DNA of 34,018 nucleotides from UBA5177 sp002413265. Its GTDB lineage: Bacteria; Chloroflexota; UBA5177. The notes beneath the pieces were generated by a model that worked only from the letters and a program-made list of their open reading frames with translations, was not told where the DNA came from and did not search any database. This document shows positions 24,864 to 33,627 of this stretch, one piece after another (the first letter of the stretch is position 1; every line of letters starts with the position of its first letter). Where the stretch lies: positions 1 to 34,018 of the forward strand of contig DAIORV010000011.1 in NCBI GenBank assembly GCA_036752825.1. Reading direction: 5' to 3'. The position numbers and the translations under genes are program-made.

Positions 24864-25961
24864 TCACTCATGTAGGGGACGAGTGGGTCGATCCAGCTTG
24901 AGCACTTTGAGTCCGGCGAAGCACGTCTTGGCCAGGTCTAGACCGTGCGCAAATGGTCGCATCTTCGACTCGCCCGCAACGCGCGCGCCATAGACGATCG
25001 GCACGTCCACGATGCGCAAACCTGAATAGCCCGCTCCGAGCAGCAGGTCGAAGTCTCCCCAGGGGTCGTGGCCTCCGAAGAGATGCCTGGCAGCGCGAAT
25101 CTTCATCCAGTTAGACCGTCGCATTGCCTTCGTTCCACACAACGTGTCCGTGATATGACTGCCCAGCAGCCAGCCGAGGCACAAACAGAAAGTCCGATTG
25201 CCCGCGTTGTTCAGAAGGTGCATGGCTCCCTGCTCCATCGGGTAGAGAAAGCGCGATCCGTTGGCAAAGTCAGCGGCATTTTCGGCAATGGCAAAGAAAA
25301 ATCGAGGCAGATCTTCCGGCGCCACCGTCATGTCTGCATCCAGAATCATCACTACATCGCCGGTGGCAGCGTCGAAACCTTGAAACACCGCGGCAGCCTT
25401 CCCTCCAGCCGAGTCAGATTGGTGCAGGAGCTTGATGTCCCGCCCTGGCGACGCACTGATCTCGGAGAGAACTAGATCGGGGGTGCCATCGGTTGAAGAC
25501 CCATCGACAAACAGGATCTCCGTACGCGTGCCCATGTCGGGGGTCCGGCGCACGAGCCCAGAAACATTGTCCGCTTCGTTGCGACATGGAATGACCACCG
25601 TGCAGCTGAGAGATTGCGGCACGCGCTCCACAGCGTACGTGACGAGAATTTCTGGAGACGTGCCGGCCTGGCCTTCCACAGGTTCGAAGCCGCAGAGATT
25701 GAGGATTTTGAGAACATCTTGGAGCTTGAGTCGTCCGGGCGGTGCTCGTCGAACGGTGAACCTGGCTCCCGTTCCGCACAATTCTCGGCAGTGACGGAAG
25801 ACCGGCCAGAGGTCGCCCAAAGCGTCAATCGGCGCGTCGAGCTTAACCTCGGCATGAGTACTGCGGGGAGGTCGCGTTTGAAGCAAATGGAGGGGCAGGT
25901 AGTTCCATCCCGGAGTAGGATCTCCGCCTATCTGCAGTCTGGCTGAGAGGGTTTGGGGCAC
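24864..25961 (-). CDS. GT2 glycosyltransferase, polyprenyl-phosphate sugar synthase-like, with extra N-terminal domain
   Basis: From residue 120 on, a GT-A domain of family 2: CTVVIPCRNEADNVSGLV, ILFVDGSSTDGTPD, GKAAAVFQGFDAATGD and the metal-binding DAD (208-210), then TLCGTKAMRR and WGDFDLL, as in dolichol-phosphate mannosyltransferases. It probably makes a polyprenyl-phosphate hexose for the GT39-type gene downstream. Residues 1-119 form a separate domain: LQIGGDPTPGWNYLPL and FRHCRELCGTGARFTV recall the start and the conserved LxPGGxxxL strand of class I methyltransferases, but the middle is missing. GTG start 16 nt after the epimerase stop; no clear ribosome site. Confidence 0.82.
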   Translation of the reverse strand: MPQTLSARLQIGGDPTPGWNYLPLHLLQTRPPRSTHAEVKLDAPIDALGDLWPVFRHCRELCGTGARFTVRRAPPGRLKLQDVLKILNLCGFEPVEGQAGTSPEILVTYAVERVPQSLSCTVVIPCRNEADNVSGLVRRTPDMGTRTEILFVDGSSTDGTPDLVLSEISASPGRDIKLLHQSDSAGGKAAAVFQGFDAATGDVVMILDADMTVAPEDLPRFFFAIAENAADFANGSRFLYPMEQGAMHLLNNAGNRTFCLCLGWLLGSHITDTLCGTKAMRRSNWMKIRAARHLFGGHDPWGDFDLLLGAGYSGLRIVDVPIVYGARVAGESKMRPFAHGLDLAKTCFAGLKVLKLDRPTRPLHE

Positions 25962-25977
25962 AGAAAATCGAGGACGG

Positions 25978-26964
25978 TTAGCCCGTCGCGCTCCCTGACC
26001 GCTCTAGCTCATTAATGAGAGTCCGACGCAACATCTCGTCCAGCCTCACGGTCGGATGCCACCCTAGGACGTCATGTGCCTTTGAAACGGCTGGAATTCG
26101 CACCTGGACATCGTCCTTGAAGGTAGGGATGTGGGTGAACTCGAGGGACCGCTCCGGCGATTCTCCAACCAACCGGTAATAAATGCCGTAGAGTCGCTGA
26201 GCAAGATCCACCATAGTCACCGGCTCAGGGTTTCCAAGGTTGAAGTCCTGGTTTTCCGTCTCAGGTGAGAACGACCATCGAGCAATCGCGGCAGCCACGT
26301 CTCCAATCCATGTGAAGCATCGCACCTGCTCCCCAGAGCCAATAATCAGCATAGGGTTCTGCCGCTCGCGCACGATTCTTTGGATGAAGTCAGCAAACAC
26401 GTGAGAAACACCAGGATCCTGTCCCTCTGCCGACTCGTGAAGGCTGATGATATTGAAGGGTCGCCATATCGTGTACGGCAAGGAATACTGCAAGGCAAAA
26501 GCTTGCGAGAGCCGCTCTCCGACTAGCTTGGAGAGGCCGTAGTCGGTGAGCGGCACCAACATGTCGGGGACATCCGCTTCAGACGCGACCTCAGGCTGCC
26601 GCTCGTAGACCATCGAGGAAGAGATATATGTGACCCGCTGTATGCCCGCGTCGACAGCCTCGCGCAGTAGCATCCCGTGAAGCATCGTGTCGCGCTGCAG
26701 AATGTCCGCGGGGTAGCGATGGAACCCTGCCACGCCATATATCTGTGCAGCCGCCTGAATGACCCCATCCATGCCGGAAACGGCACGGCGTACGACATCC
26801 CGATCAGTCAGGTCGCCTTCAACGAATTCCGTGCCTTCCGGAGGCTCCTGCCTTCCATAGCGCATGTAGTTGTCGACGCCCCTAACCTCGTGGCCTTCAG
26901 ACAGAAGCCGCGGAATCACCTCGCGCATGAGCGAGCCGCTCGCCCCCGTGACCAGGATCTTCAT
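25978..26964 (-). CDS. NAD-dependent nucleotide-sugar epimerase/dehydratase
   Basis: Extended short-chain dehydrogenase of the UDP-glucose 4-epimerase/UDP-xylose synthase group. Start ATG 26964 gives the expected MKILVTGASGSLM; the catalytic pair is YGLSK (Tyr142, Lys146) with ISSSMVY before it; RPFNIISLHE and FTWIGDVAAAI are typical. 328 residues. The last glycine of the GxxGxxG loop is Met13. It overlaps the end of the upstream dehydrogenase by 68 nt. After a nucleotide-sugar dehydrogenase, an epimerase or decarboxylase of the uronate is expected; the exact reaction is unknown. Confidence 0.85.
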   Translation of the reverse strand: MKILVTGASGSLMREVIPRLLSEGHEVRGVDNYMRYGRQEPPEGTEFVEGDLTDRDVVRRAVSGMDGVIQAAAQIYGVAGFHRYPADILQRDTMLHGMLLREAVDAGIQRVTYISSSMVYERQPEVASEADVPDMLVPLTDYGLSKLVGERLSQAFALQYSLPYTIWRPFNIISLHESAEGQDPGVSHVFADFIQRIVRERQNPMLIIGSGEQVRCFTWIGDVAAAIARWSFSPETENQDFNLGNPEPVTMVDLAQRLYGIYYRLVGESPERSLEFTHIPTFKDDVQVRIPAVSKAHDVLGWHPTVRLDEMLRRTLINELERSGSATG

Positions 26965-28228
26965 AGTGGTCGTCGGTTCCCTTTCCAAAGATTCGGTCGG
27001 CCCAGGGCCAGATGTTCCAGAGATCGAAGACAAAGACTTCGTCTCGAGGTCGCGCGCAGAGCCAAAGCAGCTCCTCTTCCCTCCACGATCTGAATACTGA
27101 ATGCGCAGTCATCAGGACGATGGCGTCGCAGGACGCCAGCACGGCTGAATCGTCGTACCCAGGAACGAGAGGATCGTAGACAACCGTCGTGGCACCTTCT
27201 CGCTCTAGAAGGTTTACCAGCGGATGAGTAAGGTTGTCACGCACATCGTCCGTGTCGGCCTTGAACGCGAGCCCGAGGACGGCAACGCGTTTATGCGCGA
27301 AGGTTCCGAGTGCCGCCCGCAGATCGGTGGCGGCGTGAAGCACGAGGTTCTCATTCGTCTTTAGCGCCGCGTGGGCGATCAGACCACCCGGAGTGCTGAA
27401 TGCTAGGGCAGCCGTGTCCTTTCCGAGGCATGGACCGCGACTGGGTCCGGGCCTGGGAATTCCGCCGCGAGGATAGGCCTCGTTAGCAGCCGTAAGGATG
27501 TTGAAAATGTCAGCGCCGTACTGCTCCGCGGTCAGAGCAAACTCGTTTGCCAGTCCGAACAGCGTATACCTGTAGGTGTTTAGAAAGAGCTTGCCCAGCT
27601 CTGCTTCCACGGTGGTGAGCCGAAGACAGCGTTTGTGGTCTCCCAAAGAGAGAAAGAGTGCCTCTGCTCGCCGAGCACTCTCCTCGTCGTCTGCCCCAAT
27701 GATTTCCGGGAGGTCGTCGATGTCTTGGAGGGCGCTCCCCTGCATCAGTCTCTCCGGGCAGAACGTGGGGAAAAAATCGGTTCCTGGTATCCAGTCTCGC
27801 TCCGCAGCGATCCGCGCGGTTACCACGTTGCGAGTGAAGAGTGGAGCGACTGTGCTTCTGACCACGAGTGTGACTCCCCGGGAAAGAAGTGGAACGATTC
27901 GGACTAAAACGTCAAAGTACTGATCAAAGCGGAACGTATAGTCGCCTCCCAGCGGCGTGCCGAGGGTCATGACTATGTAGTCCGCCGCCGCGACCGCTTC
28001 TGCGAAGCGAATGTCCGCGTAGGTCATCGGCTGGAAGCGCGGGTCATGCGCTGCGTCGCTCAGGACACCGGCGCATCCCTCTTCGAGGAACGGCATTCGA
28101 CCCGCGGAGAGCGCGTCGATCTTCGCCGCGTCGATGTCCACGAGGTCGACGTGGTGGCCGACGCTCCAAAATTTCAGGGAAAGAGGCAGGCCCACGTGGC
28201 CTGCCCCAATGCTCAGCAAACGTGCCAA
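26897..28228 (-). CDS. UDP-glucose/GDP-mannose dehydrogenase family protein
   Basis: Oxidises a nucleotide sugar twice to the uronate. NAD motif SIGAGHVGLPLSLKF (Gly8-Gly13), VDLVDID, VRSTVAP, CPERLMQGSA, LGKLFLNTYR, active-site Cys267 in RGPCLGKDTAAL and the C-terminal domain VLGLAFKADTDDVRDN. 443 residues. TTG 28228; a weak AAGG lies upstream. First gene of the sugar operon, with TATAAT 32 nt upstream. The Cys motif lacks the PKD proline of UDP-glucose dehydrogenase (CFPKD becomes CLGKD), so the substrate may be another nucleotide sugar, such as a HexNAc. Confidence 0.88.
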   Translation of the reverse strand: MARLLSIGAGHVGLPLSLKFWSVGHHVDLVDIDAAKIDALSAGRMPFLEEGCAGVLSDAAHDPRFQPMTYADIRFAEAVAAADYIVMTLGTPLGGDYTFRFDQYFDVLVRIVPLLSRGVTLVVRSTVAPLFTRNVVTARIAAERDWIPGTDFFPTFCPERLMQGSALQDIDDLPEIIGADDEESARRAEALFLSLGDHKRCLRLTTVEAELGKLFLNTYRYTLFGLANEFALTAEQYGADIFNILTAANEAYPRGGIPRPGPSRGPCLGKDTAALAFSTPGGLIAHAALKTNENLVLHAATDLRAALGTFAHKRVAVLGLAFKADTDDVRDNLTHPLVNLLEREGATTVVYDPLVPGYDDSAVLASCDAIVLMTAHSVFRSWREEELLWLCARPRDEVFVFDLWNIWPWADRIFGKGTDDHYEDPGHGGERLAHARGDSAASV

Positions 28229-28260
28229 GGTTCACGGCCTTTCAGGTCGATTGGCCCGCC

Positions 28261-28266
28261 ATTATA
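28261..28266 (-). promoter_or_regulatory. -10 box of the nucleotide-sugar operon
   Basis: Perfect TATAAT on the minus strand, 32 nt before the TTG start of the dehydrogenase; -35 not evident. The 233-nt divergent gap (28229-28461) holds no gene and no other structure that I can support. Confidence 0.55.
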
Positions 28267-28461
28267 TGGCAGTGCTTACCGCTCCTCGACGCGGTCATCT
28301 GCACGAGTCCCGCATGACCTTGTGCCGAGGCAATACGCGCAACTGGCTTCGTGGAGCGTCTCTTACCGTTGGTTAAGCTTCGCTTGCGCCTGCTCGAAGC
28401 GCCGTGCTACAACCTATCTCGGCGCTCGGGTGCCAATTCGTCCCGTTAGTCTGTTCACTAT

Positions 28462-31400
28462 TTGAGCCACAAGGCATTTCGCGCGGCAGGATTCGTCCTG
28501 CTCCTTCTGTCGGCCCTCGTGCCGGCGACCATTAGATCCGCGACCCAGGCGGGCGCTCAGCCTGCGCCCCTCCATGCGGTCACGTGGGACTCGCATAGCG
28601 TGCTCGTCGACGGTCACCGAGTGCTGCTCTATAGTGGCGAATTCCACTACTTCCGCCTTCCCTCGGTTTCTCAGTGGACGGACCGACTGGAGAAGATGAA
28701 GGCCGCCGGGCTCAACGCTGTGTCGATCTACTTCGACTGGCAGTATCACTCTCCGCAACCCGGGATGTACGACTTTTCGGGCGTTCGAGACGTGAACCGG
28801 CTCCTAGACATAACGGACCGACTTGGCCTCTATGTGCTGGCCAGAGTGGGGCCGTACATGAATGGCGAGGCCGATGCCGGTGGCCTGCCCGGTTGGCTAC
28901 TTTCAAAGCAGCTCTTTCCTCGCTCCCAGACCTGGAACGGACAAAACGCTTCGCCGCAGTACTCGCCCTTGTTCGCGCAGTATGCAAAGGAGTGGTACGA
29001 CCACATCCTGCCGATCATCGCGCGGCATCAGGTAACCAACGGGGGATCGGTGCTGATGCTGCAGATCGAGAACGAGTACAGCCAGAATGAAGGCTCGCGG
29101 CAGTACATGCAGGAGCTGTACACCTCAGCGCGATCGAACGGCATCCAGGTTCCGATATTTCATAACGACTACTGGTTCAAGGGTGACTGGAGCAAGCTCG
29201 TCGACCTATACGCTTTCGACAGCTACCCATACGGTTTCTCGTGCTGTCATCAATGGTGGGATCTCCATTTCCATGGCGTGGATACGTGGGAATCGAACCT
29301 CCGCTCGACCCTCAAAATCAATACGCCGATGTTCGTTTCGGAACTACAGGGCGGATCTTTTGACCCCTGGGGAGGCAATGGCTACGACGCCATAGCAAAG
29401 ACTCTCGACGGGGACTGGCTGAATGTTCTCGACCAGTCGGCTCTGGCTCAGGGGGCGGCCGCCGTCAACACGTACATGTTTGCAGGAGGCACCACCTGGG
29501 GATACATGGGAGACCCAGGCGTCTACACCTCCTATGACTATGGCGCTCCAATTACTGAGTCAGGAGGGTTGCGCCCAGCCTACTATTCGGCACACCGGCT
29601 GGGGATGTTCTTGAACACCTATGGACCTAGCCTCGCCGCTTCGAACGCTACCCCTCAAAGGCTCCAGGCCCTCAATCCACATGTGGTCACGCACGTGAGA
29701 ACGGACCCCGGCAACGGCCAGATGTATCTGTTCCTACGCCACGGCGACGCAGGCCCCGCCGTAAACACAGACCTCACGCTTCGTGAGGGAGCCCAGAAGC
29801 TGACAATTCCGCAGGAGCCGGGCACGTCTGTCAACCTGCCCGGGCATGGCGCCCGACTACTTGTGGCCAATGCGCAGGTAGGGCCGCTGCATCTCAACTA
29901 CACAACGTCGGACGTGCTCACCGATGCAAGCACCCCGCAGGGCCACTACCTTGTGCTGTATGGACCTGAAGGAACCGACGGGGAGACAGATTTCCAGGTT
30001 CCACAAGGAGCCGTTTCAGTTGTCCACAACCTCGGCGTCACGGTCTCCCGTCACGGATTTGAGCTCCGGCTGAACTACACACACACCGTGGAACCTCGAA
30101 CGGTCGCCATAGCAACCGCGGCCGGAACCCTTCGCCTCCTGATCACGAGCACCTCATCGGCGTCCCGGTATTGGCAGTGGGACAACATGCTCGTGTCGGG
30201 ACCGGATCTGGTCACGGAATCTGGTGCCTCGGCTGCCATTCGAATGGCCGCAAACCGACAGGCGACTCTCTACGGCGCACCGGCAGGACAATCTCTGCTG
30301 GTGGATGGTCAGATTACGGCCATGCCGGACGAGACGATGGGGTCGATCCTGCTCGGCTCGCTTGCCGGACCCACCAAGCTCAGCCTTCCGACGCTGGGGT
30401 CATGGAAATTCCAGTCGGAGGCTCCAGAAACGAATCCCGGCTTCGACGACAGCCACTGGATTACCGCTGACCATGCTTCCACTTCCAATCCGAATGTGCC
30501 GTCTTATTCCACGCTTCTGGCCGACGACTACGGTTTCCACTACGGCTATGTTTGGTATCGCGGCCATTTCACGGCCACCGGCCAGGAAGCAGGAATCACA
30601 CTGTGGGCACGGCAGAGCTACTCAGTCTTCCTGAACGGCACCTATCTTAGGAGCGCGGATGAGTCCCTGGCCGATCCTCCACACACGTACGCTCTTCCTA
30701 GGTCCTTTACGTTTCCCGCCGCCTCGTTGAGGCCGGGCTCCGACAACGTCGTGTCGGTGCTGACAGAGAGTTTGGGCCACGATGAAGGGTGGCTGGCGGG
30801 GCCTGTCGCGATGAGCCCCCAGGGCATTATTTCGGCGCAGCTTCAGGGAGCCACGTCTCCGATCACGTGGAAGATTCAAGGCAATACCGGCGGAGAGCAA
30901 CCTACCAATCCGGAACGCGGGCTCATGAATGCCAGCGGACTCTATGGCGAGAGAAACGGCTGGTACCTCCCGTCCTTCGACGATACGAGCTGGGCACAGG
31001 TTCAGACCCCAGACGCCTGGATCTCCCGGAACGTCACGTCACCAATTGGCTGGTACCGGGCCCATTTCTCCCTGGGTACTCCCGCCGGCACAGTGGCACC
31101 AATCGGTCTGACGATTCCGCACGCCAGCGATAAGGCTGTCATATGGGTGAACGGCTGGCTCATGGGCCGATATTGGGAACAGAAGGGACCGCAGCACACC
31201 TTTTATCTGCCCGAGGGAGTTCTACATCCAAATGGAGACAACCTGGTCACAATCGCGGTCTGGAATCGCGGGCATCAAGGAGGGCTAACGTCCACGCCTG
31301 CCCTGAAGCAGTACCCGTCCCTGCAGACTCACACGCTTTCCCTTGCGCAGATCCCGCCGCCCCAATCCACGGGTTACTGGCATACGCAAGGGAACCGAAT

Positions 31401-32553
31401 CGAAGACGAGGCGGGCAGGCCGGTGAGAATAGCGGCTGTCAACTGGTTCGGCATGGAGAACAAATGGTTCGTGCCCGCAGGGCTTGACAAGCAGCCACTG
31501 GACAGTATCACGTCCAAGATTCGAGCCCTCGGCTTTAACTCCATTCGTCTTCCGTTCTCCAATCAGATGGTCGAGTCAAATCCGGTCGTTGAGGATCGGC
31601 TCAAGGCAAACCCCGACCTCAAGGGTCTCCACGCGCTCGACATCCTGGACCGCATCGTGGCCTCGGCACGCCTCCACGGCCTTCGCATCATTCTGGACGA
31701 CGGACGCTCGTCGGCGGGCACACAGCCCGAAACGAACGGGCTTTGGTTCACCGCTGCGTATCCGGAATCGGCCTGGATTCAGGATTGGAAGACGATTGTG
31801 ACCCGCTATCTTAGCGATCCGACGGTCGTGGCGGTCGATCTGCGGAACGAACCGCACACCGCGCCGCCCGGACCCTGGTCTGTGGACACCTACCTGCATC
31901 AGGGCGCCACGTGGGGAGCCTACAACGGAATCGAAAACGAGCTCACGGACTGGCACTTGGGGGCAGAAAGAGGTGGAAACGCGGTGCAGAGTGTCAACCC
32001 CAACTTAATGATCATGGTTGAGGGCATCCAGCAGTACCCGAATCCCACATGGACCGATGGCATCGAGTCGTACTGGTGGGGCGGGATACTCTACCCAGCA
32101 CGAAACTATCCGGTGATCCTCGACGTCCCGCACCAGCTCGTCTACTCACCGCATGAATACGGGCCCTTGAAATGGGAGATGCCCTTTTTCGGAAAGAAGA
32201 TGACGTACGCCTCGTTGTCGGCCGTCTGGCAACAGCACTGGGGCTTTCTCGAGGAGAAGTCCTTCGCACAAGAAGCTCCGATCTTTATCGGTGAATTCGG
32301 AACGTGCGGCACCAGTCCTTCGTGCTTTGCCGACCAGACACCCGGCTCGCAAGGGCTTTGGTTCAGCTTCCTGATGCACTACCTGCGGAAGCATCCGGAG
32401 ATTGGATGGTCGTATTGGGCTCTGAACGGAACGAACCCTCAGCAGGACCCCCTACCCGAATACATCCTGAAACCGGACTGGAAAAACGTAAACCGGCCAG
32501 GCCTCATTCAGGCTCTGCGCGACGTTATGATGCCCGCGTCGCCCGGTGCTTGA
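28462..32553 (+). CDS. Secreted two-enzyme glycosidase: GH35 beta-galactosidase fused to GH5 cellulase-like domain
   Basis: 1363 residues. A signal peptide (about 1-31) is followed by a GH35 barrel (about 38-370): GEFHYFRLP, ARVGPYMNGEADAGGLPGWL, acid/base Glu205 in QIENEYS and nucleophile Glu294 in FVSELQGGSFDPWGG. Residues about 370-960 are beta-sandwich and two galactose-binding-like modules (each with WYRxHF and FLNG or WVNGWLMGRYW). From about 968 a GH5 subfamily-1-like domain follows: WFGMENKWFVP, acid/base Glu1130 in DLRNEPH, SPHEYGP and nucleophile Glu1278 in IGEFGT. The His conserved after the LD pair (LDxHR) is Gly1081 (LDDGR). TTG is the only possible start, because an in-frame TAG lies 15 nt upstream; no ribosome site, but TAGTCT at 28447-28452. 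Predicted role: plant or microbial polysaccharide breakdown outside the cell. Confidence 0.9.
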   Translation: MSHKAFRAAGFVLLLLSALVPATIRSATQAGAQPAPLHAVTWDSHSVLVDGHRVLLYSGEFHYFRLPSVSQWTDRLEKMKAAGLNAVSIYFDWQYHSPQPGMYDFSGVRDVNRLLDITDRLGLYVLARVGPYMNGEADAGGLPGWLLSKQLFPRSQTWNGQNASPQYSPLFAQYAKEWYDHILPIIARHQVTNGGSVLMLQIENEYSQNEGSRQYMQELYTSARSNGIQVPIFHNDYWFKGDWSKLVDLYAFDSYPYGFSCCHQWWDLHFHGVDTWESNLRSTLKINTPMFVSELQGGSFDPWGGNGYDAIAKTLDGDWLNVLDQSALAQGAAAVNTYMFAGGTTWGYMGDPGVYTSYDYGAPITESGGLRPAYYSAHRLGMFLNTYGPSLAASNATPQRLQALNPHVVTHVRTDPGNGQMYLFLRHGDAGPAVNTDLTLREGAQKLTIPQEPGTSVNLPGHGARLLVANAQVGPLHLNYTTSDVLTDASTPQGHYLVLYGPEGTDGETDFQVPQGAVSVVHNLGVTVSRHGFELRLNYTHTVEPRTVAIATAAGTLRLLITSTSSASRYWQWDNMLVSGPDLVTESGASAAIRMAANRQATLYGAPAGQSLLVDGQITAMPDETMGSILLGSLAGPTKLSLPTLGSWKFQSEAPETNPGFDDSHWITADHASTSNPNVPSYSTLLADDYGFHYGYVWYRGHFTATGQEAGITLWARQSYSVFLNGTYLRSADESLADPPHTYALPRSFTFPAASLRPGSDNVVSVLTESLGHDEGWLAGPVAMSPQGIISAQLQGATSPITWKIQGNTGGEQPTNPERGLMNASGLYGERNGWYLPSFDDTSWAQVQTPDAWISRNVTSPIGWYRAHFSLGTPAGTVAPIGLTIPHASDKAVIWVNGWLMGRYWEQKGPQHTFYLPEGVLHPNGDNLVTIAVWNRGHQGGLTSTPALKQYPSLQTHTLSLAQIPPPQSTGYWHTQGNRIEDEAGRPVRIAAVNWFGMENKWFVPAGLDKQPLDSITSKIRALGFNSIRLPFSNQMVESNPVVEDRLKANPDLKGLHALDILDRIVASARLHGLRIILDDGRSSAGTQPETNGLWFTAAYPESAWIQDWKTIVTRYLSDPTVVAVDLRNEPHTAPPGPWSVDTYLHQGATWGAYNGIENELTDWHLGAERGGNAVQSVNPNLMIMVEGIQQYPNPTWTDGIESYWWGGILYPARNYPVILDVPHQLVYSPHEYGPLKWEMPFFGKKMTYASLSAVWQQHWGFLEEKSFAQEAPIFIGEFGTCGTSPSCFADQTPGSQGLWFSFLMHYLRKHPEIGWSYWALNGTNPQQDPLPEYILKPDWKNVNRPGLIQALRDVMMPASPGA

Positions 32554-32556
32554 CGG

Positions 32557-32922
32557 CTACGCCGCCGGCGGCTCGACGTTCTCGATAAGAGATACGTCGC
32601 GCACCGATCCGTCAGAGTCCAGGCGCATTGCGACTACGTCTATCCGGAAAGCTTCCGGCTCCAGATCTTTGTCCTGCAAGTAGGAATCGATGGCAGCCGC
32701 CAGCCGTGCGTACCGGGGTCTGGTGATCGAAGCTTGCGGCGAACCGTACGCCGATGTACGCCGGCACTTCACCTCCACAAACACGAGGGTGGCCCCTCGC
32801 CACGCCACGAGATCTATTTCACCGCGTCGGAAGCGCACCTTGCGGTCGATGATGCGATAGCCACGCCGAGTCAGGTAGCCGGCTGCCCACACCTCCCCAA
32901 AGTCACCAAGAGACTGCCTCAC
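32557..32922 (-). CDS. yraN: YraN/UPF0102 family nuclease-like protein
   Basis: A small protein of the UPF0102 family with a PD-(D/E)XK nuclease-like core: GDFGE near the N-terminus (Glu10), RRGEIDLVAWRG (Glu35, Asp37) and FVEVKCRR (Glu50, Lys52). 121 residues, typical. Its function in cells is not established; a role with branched DNA or recombination is assumed. GTG start overlaps the rnhB stop by 4 nt (GTGA), the usual rnhB-yraN neighbourhood. Convergent with the glycosidase gene, 3 nt apart. Confidence 0.92.
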   Translation of the reverse strand: MRQSLGDFGEVWAAGYLTRRGYRIIDRKVRFRRGEIDLVAWRGATLVFVEVKCRRTSAYGSPQASITRPRYARLAAAIDSYLQDKDLEPEAFRIDVVAMRLDSDGSVRDVSLIENVEPPAA

Positions 32923-33563
32923 TGCTCCTCGTCTTGTATCAACCGATAGCTTGTCCTGTGCATTTGCGACAGCCCAAGCCTGGCGATCGCAGCCCGGTGC
33001 GCTCGGGTCCCGTATCCCTTATGCGAGGCGAAGCCATACCCGGGATACCGGGCTTCCCACTTTGACATCCATCTGTCCCGCACCGTTTTGGCGATGATCG
33101 AGGCCGCGGCGATCGATAGCGAATAACTATCTCCCTTGGGAAGGCAGACCTGAGGCAGGTCGCTTTCGGGCAGCTTGAAGAAATCAATGAGGAGGGCGTC
33201 AGGAGCAATCGGCAGGTTAGCAGCTGCCCTCAGGAGCGCGCGGCGGTTGGCGAATGAAAGTCCATCGCGGTCTACAACATGATGGCTAGCGCTCCCAATG
33301 CCGATGGAAAGGGCGACCTCGGCGATCGTGTGGGCCAGTGTCGCGCGTTGCTCAGCCGTGAGCTGCTTGGAGTCTCGGACTCCTGACAGGCGAGCGATTG
33401 CGCGCCGATCGTTCAACGGCAACACGACCGCGGCCGCGACAACTGGGCCCGCCCAGCTTCCTCTGCCGACCTCGTCAAGACCGGCGATGCGAGTGTAGCC
33501 CTGTCGCAGCAGCCGGCGCTCAAGCCTTAGTCCCGGCGCGGAAGTGCTGCGACTCAGACTCAT
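32919..33563 (-). CDS. rnhB: Ribonuclease HII
   Basis: Cuts RNA in RNA-DNA hybrids and removes ribonucleotides from DNA. Catalytic signature IAGLDEVGRGSWAGPVV (Asp30, Glu31), GVRDSKQL, LLIDFFKLP (Asp127), SIAAASIIAKTVRDRWM (Asp164) and YGFASHKGYGTRAH. ATG 33563 gives 214 residues, the usual size; the open frame upstream is intergenic. A TTGTAG-17-TACACT promoter ends 6 nt before the ATG, so a leaderless mRNA is likely unless it is read through from rplS. Confidence 0.95.
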   Translation of the reverse strand: MSLSRSTSAPGLRLERRLLRQGYTRIAGLDEVGRGSWAGPVVAAAVVLPLNDRRAIARLSGVRDSKQLTAEQRATLAHTIAEVALSIGIGSASHHVVDRDGLSFANRRALLRAAANLPIAPDALLIDFFKLPESDLPQVCLPKGDSYSLSIAAASIIAKTVRDRWMSKWEARYPGYGFASHKGYGTRAHRAAIARLGLSQMHRTSYRLIQDEEQ

Positions 33564-33569
33564 GAGACG

Positions 33570-33598
33570 AGTGTAGCCAGGCCAAAGCCCGGCTACAA
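33570..33598 (-). promoter_or_regulatory. Candidate rnhB promoter overlapping a 10-bp hairpin
   Basis: On the minus strand TTGTAG (33593-33598), 17 nt, TACACT (33570-33575). The spacer is almost wholly a hairpin GTAGCCGGGC-TTTG-GCCTGGCTAC (33573-33596; one G-U pair). The hairpin could instead be the rplS transcript end, but no T-tract follows. Confidence 0.4.
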
Positions 33599-33627
33599 CC
33601 ATGAGCAGAATTGAGTTCTCTAGATCG

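Noticed and set aside
24857..24870. In-frame TGA between the GT2 and GT39-type genes as a Sec codon joining them
   Set aside because: The frames are indeed in phase and the organism has tRNA-Sec, but a TGA followed 6 nt later by GTG is an ordinary operon junction. No hairpin of SECIS type was noticed and no Sec-containing glycosyltransferase family is known to me.
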